Assembly: GCF_947172395.1 (NCBI RefSeq)
Contig: NC_069110.1
Location: forward strand, 2,480,001 to 2,544,000
DNA: 64,000 nucleotides
Direction: 5' to 3'
Origin: Bicyclus anynana
Lineage: Eukaryota; Arthropoda; Insecta; Lepidoptera; Nymphalidae
A program made the translations under genes and the position numbers. Below, piece after piece: positions 45,899-56,660 of the stretch. Under the pieces are notes generated by a model that was not told the DNA's origin, ran no database searches, and was given only the letters and a program-made list of their open reading frames with translations. Numbering within the stretch: the first letter of the stretch is position 1; every line of letters begins with the position of its first letter.

Positions 45899-45943
45899 AT
45901 CATTATCATCATTATCTGAGCACGAGTCTCCTCTCAAAATAAT
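45899..45943 (-). mobile_element. SINE-A tail remnant
   Basis: (ATC)n-like tail and GAGCACGAGTCTCCTCTCA only. Confidence 0.5.
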
Positions 45944-45999
45944 CCATGCCAATGTATAGCACTGCTAAAATAATAAAAAATACATTTGTTACCGTCTAT

Positions 46000-46190
46000 C
46001 AGACAGTTGGCTGGTTAAGCAAATAGCTAGATGGGTGACCTACTTTTGTGGTCCGGATTTTACCTTTAACGCATTTCGCGAGGGCAACGCTAAGCCGTCC
46101 GTCCCTGCCATTATCACAAAACCTGCCAACCCACATTGAAGTAGCGTGTTGGGTTAATTTAGAGCTTAGGCTTAGCTCTGTATGGCTTTT
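46000..46190 (+). mobile_element. SINE-like repeat with a 5S-rRNA-like segment
   Basis: TGGCTGGTTAAGCAAATAGC then TAGATGGGTGACCTAC resembles the 3' half of insect 5S rRNA (TTGGATGGGTGACC). It is followed by ACGCTAAGCCGTCCGTCCC and CCTGCCAACCCACATTGAAG, a 3' tail seen in other lepidopteran retroelements. It is not an intact 5S gene. Confidence 0.4.
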
Positions 46191-46268
46191 CCTTGTGAAT
46201 TAAGGTATCCAAAGAAACTAATTATGGTGAGGATTATAGTATGGTTATAAAATTAGAAGTAATTCTAT

Positions 46269-46587
46269 TATATTAAGAACTGTGATAGCCCAGTGGATAT
46301 GACCTCTGCCTTCGATTCCGGATGGTGTGGGTTCGAATCCGATCCGGGGCATGCACCTCCAACTTTTAAGTTGTGTGCATTTAAAGAAATTAAAAATTAC
46401 GCGTCTCATACGGTGAAGGAAAAACCTGCATACCAGGGAATTTTCTTAATTCTATGCGTGTGTGAAGTCTGCCAATTCGCATTGGGCCAGCGTAGTGGAC
46501 TATTGATTTAACCCCTCTCATTCTGAGAGGAGACTCGAGCTCAGCAGTGAGCAAAAGATGGGTTGATAATGATGATGATGATGAATG
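46269..46587 (+). mobile_element. SINE-A, full length, 8-bp target-site duplication
   Basis: GTGATAGCCCAGTGG, GGGTTCGAATCCGATCC, body, and tail GTTGATAATGATGATGATGA. AATTCTAT occurs at 46261-46268 and 46588-46595. Small deletion at GGTGAAGGAAAAACCTGC. Confidence 0.88.
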
Positions 46588-46654
46588 AATTCTATATTGC
46601 TATAAGTATTATAAATTTGCATATTTCATCTGCCTCATTATCCCAGTGCTTAGC

Positions 46655-46797
46655 CTATGTGGCTTCGGATCTAGAGGTCCTGGGTGCGAATCCTGGGTCT
46701 GGCATGAAATACTGAATTAAAAAAAATTCAAACCAGAGTAAGAATTTGGTACCCCCCGCCCCCCCAACCCTTACCCCAGAGATAATTAAGCCGTCGA
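46655..46797 (+). mobile_element. SINE-C-type tRNA-like repeat, truncated
   Basis: CCAGTGCTTAGCCTATGTGG, CTGGGTGCGAATCCTGGG (B box), GAATTTGGTACC with a C-rich run (46743-46757), and TTAAGCCGTCGATTCCGG. It joins a truncated Helitron at about 46798. Confidence 0.5.
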
Positions 46798-46962
46798 TTC
46801 CGGTCGTTTGTTTGGTTGAGCGCGCTAATCTTTGGAACTACTGGTCCGATTTGAAAAATTCATTCAGTGTTAGATAGACCATTTATCGAAGAAGGCTATA
46901 GGCTATATTTTATCCCCGTATTCCTGCAGGAACGGGAACCACGCGGGTGAAACCATCTACTA
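46798..46962 (+). mobile_element. Lep-Helitron, 5'-truncated
   Basis: Begins at CGTTTGTTTGGTTGAGCGCG and ends GGGTGAAACCATCTACTAG. Fused to SINE-C on its left. Confidence 0.8.
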
Positions 46963-47228
46963 GTATTTTATAAATGAAATTCTTTACATATAATTTACTT
47001 GTTAAATAGTATAAAATGATGCCGCTTGCACTGTCTGTTTGCTTAGATTTTCTATACTATCCAATGGATTTTAATGCAGTATTCTGCAATATAATCTGAC
47101 ACATACAACATACATATTACAGAAGAGAAAATTCAAAACATTCAAATATTTGTAACATGAGTGTTTTTGTATCAAATATTTTTATGCGTATAAGTAGCAA
47201 ACGCTGGAAACCTTAATAGATTACATCA

Positions 47229-48138
47229 TTGTACTACGGAATAGTACATATTAGAAAGATCGATTAAAAAGTTCGCAATGATAAATAATTATTTCTAAAT
47301 TTACTCATAGTAACCATATATTATTTTTAATATTACAAAAAATGTACACACTGGCTGGCGCGCCGAACGGGGTGAGCTGTAAAGATTATTTATCTTGAAG
47401 TTTAGAATAATTATATTATTATTAATCACTCCAAACTACCTCATATTAGTAGTAAGTTAGAACGGGATGATAATTATTACTATAAATAAATGCAATTAAT
47501 TGCCATAATTTGCTACGTCAACTTATCTGCTACGATTTGCTACGCTAAGGTACAGCTACACGCTACGAAATGCTACGAAGCTCCTACAATTGCTTACTTA
47601 AATGCCGGTGGACGTAATTAGGCCATTGTCTGTCCTATTTCTTTATTTCTACGCGTTCTAAAAGTATTTCCTGTTACATCTAATTCTTACACGCAAAATG
47701 AGCACTGTTTAGTAGGTCAAACTATCATACTTTTATATATAGGAGATCCAGCATAGGGAATATATTGGTCTAATAGTTACTATAGTAGAAGAGCCCGGGA
47801 TGCTAAATTTGCAGTTACTAGAGCGCCATGGGGACCGATTGCATTTGGTAGATTAAATAATAATAGAATAATAGGAATAATAGGAATAATAAAAGATTAT
47901 TTACTTTTTTCGCTTTTAGCGGAGGAAAAAATAACTATAGATTTTATAAGCAATTTTTATCTTACTGAAGTTGTCAGAAAATTCTAGCGAATAATTTCTT
48001 CCTACAAAATAAGTAAAAAAATAATCACGCTCGTAACTAGAGAACTAAAATATAAGGGTTTTATTTTGTAACTTTGGGGCCATTGTACTACGGAATAGTA
48101 CATCTTAAAAAGATCGATTAAAAAGTTCGCGATGATAC
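47229..48138 (+). repeat. two copies of a 56-bp repeat ~850 bp apart
   Basis: CATTGTACTACGGAATAGTA, CAT..TTA.AAAGATCGATT, AAAAAGTTCGC.ATGATA at 47229-47284 and 48080-48138. Each contains the small palindrome GTACTACGGAATAGTAC. Between them are GCTACG-rich and AT-rich stretches without coding signs. The pair may be terminal direct repeats of an element or two insertions. Confidence 0.55.
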
Positions 48139-48300
48139 GTTATGCTCAAATGCTCACCAACTCACCTACCTTATCTTAATCTGATGTGCTGGTTGAGTAT
48201 ATCCGAAGTTAGTTTTTTTTTTGGTTGCCCTAAACGTACCCACCAATATCAAGGGCTCATACTTGGTGGAGTTAACTACAAAAATCCCCTCTTCGGCTCC

Positions 48301-48341
48301 CCTACTACTATACATACTACTATACATACTACTATGTTTGG
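48301..48341 (+). repeat. 12-bp minisatellite, three units
   Basis: (CTACTATACATA)3: ACTACTATACATACTACTAT and on. Short and unremarkable. Confidence 0.7.
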
Positions 48342-48520
48342 AATGTCAATTCACCGAAAAAGCTGAATTTTGGATATCACGTTGGGAGAGCAGTGAATAA
48401 TTTAATATTATTAAAATAATAATATAAGCTGATAATGACGGCGGCATCAAACAGGATATAAATCCATTTATCATGTTTAGCGTCCATTGAAAACAGACAA
48501 TTATTCCAAACGGCGTGTTA

Positions 48521-49107
48521 TAGACTACAAGCCCTTGAACAAAAATTACCTGTGAAATGCGTTACGCCTAAGCGTTATTAACCAACGTTAATAACGCTTA
48601 GGCTGTTACTATATCAGAAAATAACTCCAAGCACTATGCCGTTATTTCTGAGCGGTAAAGTGGTGAGTACGCGAGTGAATGGAATTTCTCAGGTACAAAT
48701 GATGAATTACGACTAATTATTAATTTACGGCTTTGTTATAGTGTTAAAGATGATTAAAAAATGTCGAAAATCCTAGTGCCGTACTAAAATGGTGGTGCTG
48801 GAAGTCAGAACAAATATTAATTCGTCGACAATTGCAGAAGCAAAATAGGTCATTTATTACGGCATTTGTTCAATTCCTTTTGTACACATATACAGATACT
48901 TTACCCGTAAACGCCGTATATATTGCCAGCGCAGGAGTCGAAAGATAAGGGTCGCAAGCATTTACTCTTCACTCGCGTACTCACCTGTACCGCTCAGAAA
49001 TGACGGCATAGTGCTCAGAGTTATTTTCTGATATAGTAACAGCCTTCTAAGCGTTATTCATGTTGGTTCATTTTACATGTAATATTTGTTCAAGGGCTTG
49101 TAGTCTA
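48521..49107. mobile_element. MITE, 587 bp with ~165-bp terminal inverted repeats, TTA-flanked
   Basis: Left arm 48521 to about 48685 (TAGACTACAAGCCCTTGAAC, CTGTTACTATATCAGAAAAT, CTGAGCGGTA, GAGTACGCGAGTGAA) is repeated reversed at about 48957-49107 with small indels. TTA lies at 48518-48520 and 49108-49110. The central 270 bp has no coding potential. The left arm carries an extra perfect 17-bp hairpin (48566-48603) absent from the right arm. Confidence 0.78.
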
Positions 49108-49245
49108 TTATTGATTCGACGCGCTGTGAGTTGCGGAGGCTGACAGCCGTACAGAAAACACTGCAAAATTATTAAAACCATTCAAAATTTTGCCTGACGA
49201 CTTTGTAAGCTTTAATTATTTTATCTACTTTTATGTATTGCTCTG

Positions 49246-49269
49246 TTACACACACACATACACACACAC
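49246..49269 (+). repeat. (CA)n microsatellite
   Basis: ACACACACACATACACACAC; simple dinucleotide tract. Confidence 0.85.
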
Positions 49270-49299
49270 TAAATATATTATAATTTATAATTCTGTTAT

Positions 49300-49434
49300 T
49301 TGTTAACTACGGTTGTTCTGTGTGGTGAATGAGCGGGGCACCCAGTAATAAGGGTTTTCCACCTAGTACAGGGGCCCTTGCTACTTGTTTGTAATATTTA
49401 GTTGACGAATAAAGATTTTTTTCATTTTCATTGC
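49300..49434 (+). mobile_element. possible LINE 3' end
   Basis: GCGGGGCACCCAGTAATAAG, then GGGGCCCTTGCTACTTG and CGAATAAAGATTTTTTTC ending ATTTTCATT. The polyadenylation-like AATAAAG and TTTCATTT tail suggest a retrotransposon 3' end or a processed insertion. It lies between a (CA)n tract (49246-49269) and SINE-B. Confidence 0.35.
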
Positions 49435-49450
49435 TTATTACTTTTATTGT

Positions 49451-49749
49451 ATAACAAGTTAGCCCTTGACTACATTCTCACCTGATGGTCTAAGATGGAA
49501 GCGGGCTAACTTGTTAGGACGAGGATGAAAATACACACTCCTTTCGGTTTCTACACGACATCGTACCGAAACGATAAATCGCTTGGCGTTACGTCTTTGT
49601 CGGTAAGGTGGTAACTAGCCACGGCCGAAGCCTCCCACCAGCCAGAACTGGACCAATTAAGAAAACCTCAATCGACCCAGCCGGGGTTCGAACCCAGGAC
49701 CTCCATCTTGTAAATACACCGCGCATACCACTGCGCCACGGAGGCTGTC
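49451..49749 (-). mobile_element. SINE-B, essentially full length
   Basis: Runs from ACAAGTTAGCCCTTGACTAC through the core to the complete head (plus strand: GGGGTTCGAACCCAGGACC B box and CACTGCGCCACGGAGGC A box). Small deletion in the GGTAAGTGATGATG segment. Best full-length reference for the family. Confidence 0.88.
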
Positions 49750-50218
49750 AAAATAAATAATAGATAATAGAAACCAAAACCAAAAAAACTCAAGTTTCAA
49801 AAACTTAATCAATAAAGGGAAATGATAAATTCAGTTTATGCGATGCGGAACAAGTTCACGAACTTTAACAAACCGTATATCTTCATAAGGACGTAGACTA
49901 ACATTTGGCATGATTGTAGAACATATTTGGCAAGCTGTATTCCACACATGCTCCATATTCAGTTTGTTTGTCCTATTTCACAAATAGCAAAAACTCGTCA
50001 ACGCTTCAAAGGAAAGGCGAGTGGGTAAACACGGCGAGTATATGGTTTAGTGGTTACCTCGTCAACCACAACTACCTTCACGCTTTTCAGATGAAAATGC
50101 TCCAAAAAATGAAATTTTTTGCTCTTCCAAATAGCGCATGTGATGGCTAGATCTTTGACATTTTATAACGGCTGGAAGCTTGTCAGCTCATGTTTTTGGT
50201 ACGGACATGATTAAGTTA

Positions 50219-50504
50219 AGGCCGTGATAGCCCAGTGGATATGACCTCTGCCTCCGATTCCGGAGAGTGTGGGATCGAATCCGGTGCAAACCTCTGACTT
50301 TTCAGTTGTGTGCATTTTAAGAAATTAAATATCACGTGTCTCAAACAGTGAAGGAAACCTGCATACCAGATAATTTTCTTAATTTTCTGCGAGTGTGAAG
50401 TCTGCCAATCCGCATTGGGCCAGCGTGGTAGACTATTGGTTTTACCCCTCTCATTCTGAGAGATCACAGCAGTGAGCCGAATATGGGTTCATATCGATCG
50501 ATGG
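50219..50504 (+). mobile_element. SINE-A, near full length, target-site duplication
   Basis: GGCCGTGATAGCCCAGTGG head with B box GGGATCGAATCC and a deletion after it. Flanked by TTAAGTTA at 50211-50218 and 50505-50512 (10 bp if one mismatch is allowed). Confidence 0.87.
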
Positions 50505-50587
50505 TTAAGTTACATAGTCGCCTAATGGTCTAAGATCCCATATTTAAGAAGGCCTTCACCGACCTGCCTACTGGATGATAACACTAT

Positions 50588-50766
50588 GCCCCGTGGTTTT
50601 ACTCGCTTAGTTCCAGTTCCCGTGAGAATACGAAAATAAAAGAGCCTATGACACTCATAAATAACGTGTTTTTTTTTCACTAATTTTCAAAATCGGTTCG
50701 GGAGTTCCAGAGATTACCCCTACAATACCACAAACTTTACCTGTTTATAAATATTAGTATAGATAG
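50588..50766 (-). mobile_element. Helitron-like element, reversed
   Basis: CCCCGTGGTTTTACTCGC, TAGTTCCAGTTCCCGTGAG, CAAAATCGGTTCGGGAG, to TATAAATATTAGTATAGATA (reversed 5' end). Confidence 0.6.
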
Positions 50767-51161
50767 ATTAAATATATTAAATATTATTAGTTGGAATAAT
50801 TTTTTTACCAAAAGAGCCAACGAAAATAAGAAATATAGAAAATGCAAATGTTAGTCCGGATCCAGCATAAATCGCAATTTCTTTCTAACAAGTAGGTATA
50901 TCAAGGGTTAATTTTACTAAGTTGAATACTAGTAATTAATTATGTTGTATTATCATAATATATTAGGTTCCGGTACATAAAGCCTGTTTGGTACAAACAT
51001 AACTCTAGTACAATGTTAACCGCTATATTGAGCATTTGTTAGCCTCATTTTGCTTTTATATTGTAATACATTTTATCATTCAATGGGTCACTGGTTGGGA
51101 ATCGGTTATCAAACGTAATCCAGAGATATTATATTAGAAAAGTTTTGCTCTTGATTGTAAC

Positions 51162-51311
51162 TTTTTTTTTATTCTTTACAAGTTAGCCCTTGATCACAAT
51201 CTCATCTGATGGTAAGTGATGATGCAATTAAAGAAGGAATCAATCGGCCCAGCTGTATCGAACCTGGGACCTCCGTCTTGTAAATCCACCGCGCAAACTA
51301 CGGAGGTTGTC
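51162..51311 (-). mobile_element. SINE-B with ~150-bp internal deletion
   Basis: 3' end (CAAGTTAGCCCTTGATCAC, GATGGTAAGTGATGATGC) joined directly at about 51235 to the head (CTGTATCGAACCTGGGACC, CACCGCGCAAACTACGGAGG). The core is missing. Confidence 0.78.
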
Positions 51312-51795
51312 AAAATACATAAAAAATAAAAAGAATACTCAATGGTTTGTTCAAGCATAAAAGCAAGAAATAACTAAGGTAAAAATGTTGTATGACTTAG
51401 TTTGGTGTAGGGATAACTTTTTTTTTATATATTAAAAGAAAAACCTCGTGATATTCGAAAATAAAATGTTTTTTTTTTTTAATTCAAATTATTTACAAGA
51501 AATAATTTAAATAAGGTAAACTTAACAAGTTGCATATTATAGTGAAGTGCTAATGAAGATATAATTTAGAGGTCCGCAAATCTGGACGCGCAGATTGGGA
51601 CCTTAAAAGTCAGTTACCCGCACATTTACCGAAATAGGTCATCGCTTAAAGCATAATCATAAAATACGTTGTTCAAACGTGACCTGAAGGTAACGATATA
51701 TTCATATGAATCTGTTCGGAACTCTCATTCAGATATTGAACTGAAATGAATGTAATATATTTGGATACAAAAATATAAAAAAATAAAATCATTAA

Positions 51796-51994
51796 TCTAT
51801 ATTTATACTAATATATAGTAAGAGTTTGTTTGTTTGTTTGATTGAACGCGCTAATCAAGGGAACTACTGGTCCGATTTGAAAAATTATTTCAGTGTTATA
51901 TAGCTCATTTATCTAAGAAGGCTATAGGCTATATATTATCTCCGTATTCCTACGAGAACGAGAACCACGCGGGTGAAACTAGTCTACAAGCTAG
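51796..51994 (+). mobile_element. Lep-Helitron, complete
   Basis: TCTATATTTATACTAATATA through GTGTTATATAGCTC to GAAACTAGTCTACAAGCTAG, with an altered 3' hairpin. Confidence 0.82.
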
Positions 51995-53796
51995 TCTTTA
52001 ATAAGTGTTGAAAGTACCATATTATGCTTGCCAAGATATGGCACTATACAAAGTCTTTGTCAGCAATTGGCATTGGTATTTTACCCTGGCCTTAATAACT
52101 TACATCAAATATTGAAGATTGATGTATTACATGCTTAACTGGACATCACTATGCACAATGTTTTCAAAGGTATCTATAATGCAATTTGTTTGAAAAAAAA
52201 AAACAGAGAATTATCATTACGTATACAAAAATAAAACGATTCTCACGATTCCATAGTTATTTAAATCTTTCAACACCTTTACTTAGACTGCGTGTCGATT
52301 TAAAATTGAATTAAAGATATAGATATCTCATTCGTAAGTGTTAGTTCTCAATATAGAATGTAAATAATTATTATGCTAGAGATGTTACAGGTATTATTTT
52401 TGCATTCGTCAGAATTCATAGAATACTTATAGTACAAGATTCGGCATAAGGAATATAAACCATCATCTCTTATTTATTTGGGATTAGAAGTATATGATAG
52501 AAAATATTATTCATTTTGAGAATAGGTTGCCTAGTAAAATTGCGCCAACACGAAACGTCGCAAATAGGTTGGTGAGCATTAAATGATAATTAGGTACATT
52601 TTTTATCTTTATTTTATCTACTTGTTCTTTGCTTAAAATATATATTATTTTAAAATGTAATGGTTGTCTGCTTTCACACTGCAATTTTGGGCCAAATATA
52701 AACAGTTACTTAATGTGTTTATAAAGTACCCTCATCAGTTATTTAGTCGTCCAATATGTCAAATGAAAGCTTGTTTTATGCTTGATTTAACTGTATTAGG
52801 TTGCATTTGATCTAGTTCATGGTTTCCTAGATTTGTACGAAAAAAAACATATGTCTTCATAGGTATATATGTCTAATGCTAGGTCTTAAATCCTAGTAAA
52901 TATATATAAAACAAAAGCAAAAGTTAAATTTACATAACAATAAATTAACATTTCAAACAATAAAAGAATTTACAAAATTAGTTAATAATTGACGAAGTTA
53001 TGAGGTAACAAACATTAAAAAAAAACATACGCGTCGAATTAAGAACCTCTTCCTTTTTTTGAAGTCGGTTGATAAATAAAATCTGAGTAGGTATTGTAAA
53101 TCTTGCGCTGGTATAACAGAATACAACATTTCAAGTATGACATCACTAAATAGATTTGTTTGAAACGATGAGATTCCATAAAACGGTCGATGTTTATGAT
53201 TAGTTATGAATAATGTGAATTTGAAATTGTATGTCATTATAAACTTGGCGAACGAGCCGAACAATCACACAAATAGATTATTTATTAAAGGAATCGCATC
53301 AGAATAGTTTCTCATAATATAAGATCCCATTCGCTCGATCGTTTAGAACCCACGTTGGTTGATCGTGAAATATTATTGCTGTGTGTCAGAGAAATCTATG
53401 AGGCACACAACGACATCGTATTATAGTGTAGGAGCATGTGGTAGCAAGATCTTAGTTAGTTCATTAAAGCTGAATACTCAACATATGTTCCTCCCTAAAC
53501 AAGGCAGCATGGAATTTGGACTATTCAAATCCAGACCATTGTGGCTTTAAGAAGTTTTATAGGTCCAGGCCCTTGATGGGCCGATCATTATTAAAAGATT
53601 TTTTTAATAAAATATGCTCTCAGTTGCCATATGCATGACATGACAAGCCTTCGCCAGACATCCCTGAAGATTAATCTTAGTTGTGCCGTTCAAATCGTAT
53701 TACAAAGATAAATTTCTGGAACCTGAGGACATGAATTTTAATATTATTATCCTAAAGAAAACATAAAAATACTCGTTGTACTAGGAAGATTGCGAA
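51995..53796. other. AT-rich; one repeat-like phrase
   Basis: 53028-53075 (CGTCGAATTAAGAACCTCTT, TTTTTGAAGTCGGTTG) resembles a phrase common in lepidopteran introns. Nothing else. Confidence 0.4.
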
Positions 53797-53945
53797 TCTC
53801 TAGTGGTACTAGATGGACTTACGACACCAAGCGTGTCGCAGGAATTCGCTAGACGCAGGCGGCTCAGGATCGTGATGTTTGGAAGTCCCTACAAAAGACC
53901 TATGTCCTGCAGTGGACGTCCATCGGCTGATATGATGATGATGAC
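53797..53945 (+). mobile_element. LINE-D 3' end, ~150 bp
   Basis: Starts within the RWTDDIKRVAG region (AGATGGACTTACGACACC) and ends GTCCATCGGCTGATATGATG plus ATGATGA. Heavily 5'-truncated. Confidence 0.78.
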
Positions 53946-54386
53946 TTATAATACTCATGCTCACAACATTAATATTTTTAATCGTAAGATCGAACCCACA
54001 TGTTGAATTACTATCCACTGCGGTACGCATTAATGTCAATTAACATTATGAACTTAAATCCGTAACACACGTTGTGAAAAACAACTAATGTGTACGATGT
54101 TGTGACCGCAATTGGCAGGCTTATGAGGTTAAATATAAAAGTGTAAAGATTTGCTCGTAATGCACCGATGCACCGCTGCGCCGGCCTTCGGAATGTAGGC
54201 CAGTAGCTACGGCTACGCGTCTCTTAACAACAAGTTGTCGGGTGCATCCGCTGCCGTCTGACGGGCCGCTGTAATCCGATGAGCTTAACAGCTCCTTCAT
54301 ACTGCTCGTGCTACGTGGTACGTGGTGGTTGTTGTTTGAATAAAATAATTAATGAATGACTGAATGAATTAAGTAATAATTCTTAT

Positions 54387-54457
54387 TACATACATAAAGT
54401 ACCATAGTAATAAACATCTTCTAATAATCTTTATTACTATGGTACTTTATGTATGTA
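54387..54457. repeat. perfect 28-bp inverted repeat, 15-nt loop
   Basis: TACATACATAAAGTACCATA, GTAATAAA at 54387-54414 returns reversed and exact at 54430-54457. No element ends flank it. A perfect 28-bp stem suggests a recent origin. Confidence 0.75.
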
Positions 54458-54537
54458 TGTTGTATTTTTTCGTAAGAAACTTCAATGCTGGGTTATGCAT
54501 TACACTTGATGGTACGTTTATCAGTCAACTCATCATA

Positions 54538-54602
54538 CAATTGTCTCCGTCTTTTCACAGGACCGGGAACATCGCGCTTGAAACCGCGTGGCTTCTGCTT
54601 GT
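54538..54602 (+). mobile_element. Helitron 3'-end fragment
   Basis: TTGTCTCCGTCTTTTCACAGG, ACCGGGAACATCGCGC, then AAACCGCGTGGCTTCTGCTTG; degraded CTAG end. Confidence 0.5.
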
Positions 54603-54705
54603 TATGAATTTGAAGAATATCGTCATCATCAAACAAACATTATTACAAATAAGTAATATGTAATCATGCATATTTCATCATATTCTTAACACATTTTCTA
54701 TCAAA

Positions 54706-54719
54706 CCCCCCCCCCCCCC
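54706..54719 (+). repeat. C14 homopolymer
   Basis: Fourteen consecutive C in AT-rich sequence; length is error-prone in most sequencing. Confidence 0.9.
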
Positions 54720-54957
54720 AAGGCGTTGTACATTAAGTGATCATACGCTGAAACGACCCTAGATTTAAAATAAATGATGTAACAGTTCTTTCCCACTTCT
54801 CGGATATTAGACCCGGTAAGGGAACGGGTGCTAATGTGACGGCATCTTTTGTAATAATTCAGATTCATTTATTATTATGCTAATTATTTGCATGCAATTT
54901 TATATCAAAAAGGGAATTTTTCTATTATGATAAGATTCGCGATAGGTACTTGTTAAA

Positions 54958-55955
54958 ATTTTCGTTAACAAAGGTGACAACACCTTGCTGAAGAATTACA
55001 GACCATTATCGCAGCTAAGCCATGTTTACAAATTGTTCTCGAGAGGTTTGGCGACATCCAGCTTCCCGAACAAGCGGGTTTCCGAAAATGCTTTAGTACC
55101 ATAGACCACATCCACACACTGCCGCAGGTTATACAGAAGACTCACGAGTATAACCAGCCATTATGCTTAGCGTTTGTGGACTATAAGAATGGGTTCGATT
55201 CAGTGGAAACTTGGGTTGTGCTAAGATCATTGCAGAGGTGCCGAATTGATTTCAAGTATATCCAAGCGTTGAAGTGCTTGTACGAAAACGCCACTATGTC
55301 AGTTTGTATTCAGAATCAGACTACGAGGCCAATCCACTTGCAGCGAGGAGTGCGTCAGGGAGATGTGATCTCTCCGAAGCTATTTACCGTCGCATCGGAA
55401 GACGTCTTTAAGCTTCTGGACTGGGACGGACTTGGCATCGACATCAATGGCGAGTACATCACTCAACGCGCGGATGATGTAGTCATTATGGCAGCGACTC
55501 TAGATGACCTTAGTACCATGCTCAATGACCTCAGCAGAGTTTCTCATCAGGTGGGCCTTAAAATGAACATGGTCAAAACAAAAATTATGTGTAATGCTCA
55601 TGTATCGCTCCACCCAGTTATAGTTGAGAACGATGCACTCGAAATTGTAGACGAAAACATATACCTAGGACCAGTAGGTCCAGTTAGGTAGGTCCAATTT
55701 CAAGAGAGAGGTGAACCGCCTCGGTTGGGCAGCATTCGGAAAACTCCGCGATATCTTTTGGTTTGAAATTCCTCAGTGCCTGAAGACAAAAGTCTTCGAA
55801 CTGCGTGTTGCCAGTGATGACCTGTGGTTCCGAGACTTGGTCGCTAACTATGGGCCTCGTAAGAAGGCTCAGAGTCACACAGCGGGTGATGGAACGAGCT
55901 ATGTTCGGAGTGTCTCTGCGTGATTGAATCAGAAATTAGGAGATCAGCAGAATAA
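54958..55955 (+). mobile_element. LINE-D: RTE-like non-LTR retrotransposon, decayed reverse transcriptase region
   Basis: Longest copy of the window's main LINE family. Near the start is KNYRPLSQLSHVYKLFSR (palm entry), then an internal deletion and frameshift at about 55040. An open frame follows with GFRKCFSTIDHIHT, motif A as FVDYKNGFDSVETW (usual form FVDYxKAFDSV), motif B RGVRQGDVISPKLF, and motif C as QRADDVVIM, where the aromatic residue usually before ADD is missing. KMNMVKTKIM and a LINE-type C-terminal stretch (RLGWAAFGKLRDIF) follow after a stop at about 55690 and another frameshift. The copy breaks off at about 55955 in the KIRNEEIRRR-type region, so both ends are truncated. It is a dead copy on the plus strand. 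Family placement (RTE/BovB side of the endonuclease-type LINEs) is by motif memory. Confidence 0.85.
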
Positions 55956-56487
55956 CAGTCTTTCCCGACTAGTTGGAGGGGAGTGGGAATATTAATCATA
56001 TTTAAAAGATATGGCAAATATTCTTTTTTTTTTTAAAGTAAATAGTAAGACAGACAGAAGATTTTCAGTCATTCGACGACCAATTATTGGTCAACTCCTA
56101 GCTAATTTTATAACGACAGTGTTTTTTGCAAAATTTGTTTCAAAATACGTATTCCTAACTCTGTTCCTACATTTTTTGTAAAAACCCTTGGACTCCTCTC
56201 GACTATCCAAAGACTGTCGTTTGTACGTCGTTTTGTAATCGCCAAGTGTAAAAAGATTATGGGTGAGTTCCTTATACGTGGCAGAGGGAGTGAGATAGAG
56301 GATATTTCGGCATTATCGATCCGTCCTAGCAATGTGGCGCGCAAACTGCGGGCACCCAAAACTGAACCAGGTACCTACATTTATAATTGCACATTGTTCT
56401 TATTTCTTGATACATTTCTTGTTGCAAACTCTCATGAAGTATCGTATTTTTTTTAGTTGTAGCTAATTAAAAAAATACCTAAATATA

Positions 56488-56535
56488 TCATCATCATATC
56501 CGATGGACGTTCATCGTCCACTGCAGGACAGATAC
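56488..56535 (-). mobile_element. LINE-D terminal ~50 bp, reversed
   Basis: The minus strand ends TGTCCTGCAGTGGACGATGA, then ACGTCCATCGGATATGATG and ATGATATA: the last bases of LINE-D with a small internal palindrome (CGATGGACGTTCATCG). Confidence 0.55.
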
Positions 56536-56569
56536 CAAATTATATCATAACATAAAAATTTAATAACTG

Positions 56570-56660
56570 TCTCGTTGGTCCCGTGGTTAGTATATGCATC
56601 ATCAGATCACAAAGGGACCTGGGTTAATATTTCCGCTTCTGGAAGGGGGGAGACCTGGAC
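56570..56660 (+). mobile_element. decayed tRNA-like repeat
   Basis: GTTGGTCCCGTGGTTAGTAT resembles a SINE A box, with a degenerate B box (CTGGGTTAATATTTCCG) 40 bp on. No further body is recognisable. Confidence 0.3.
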
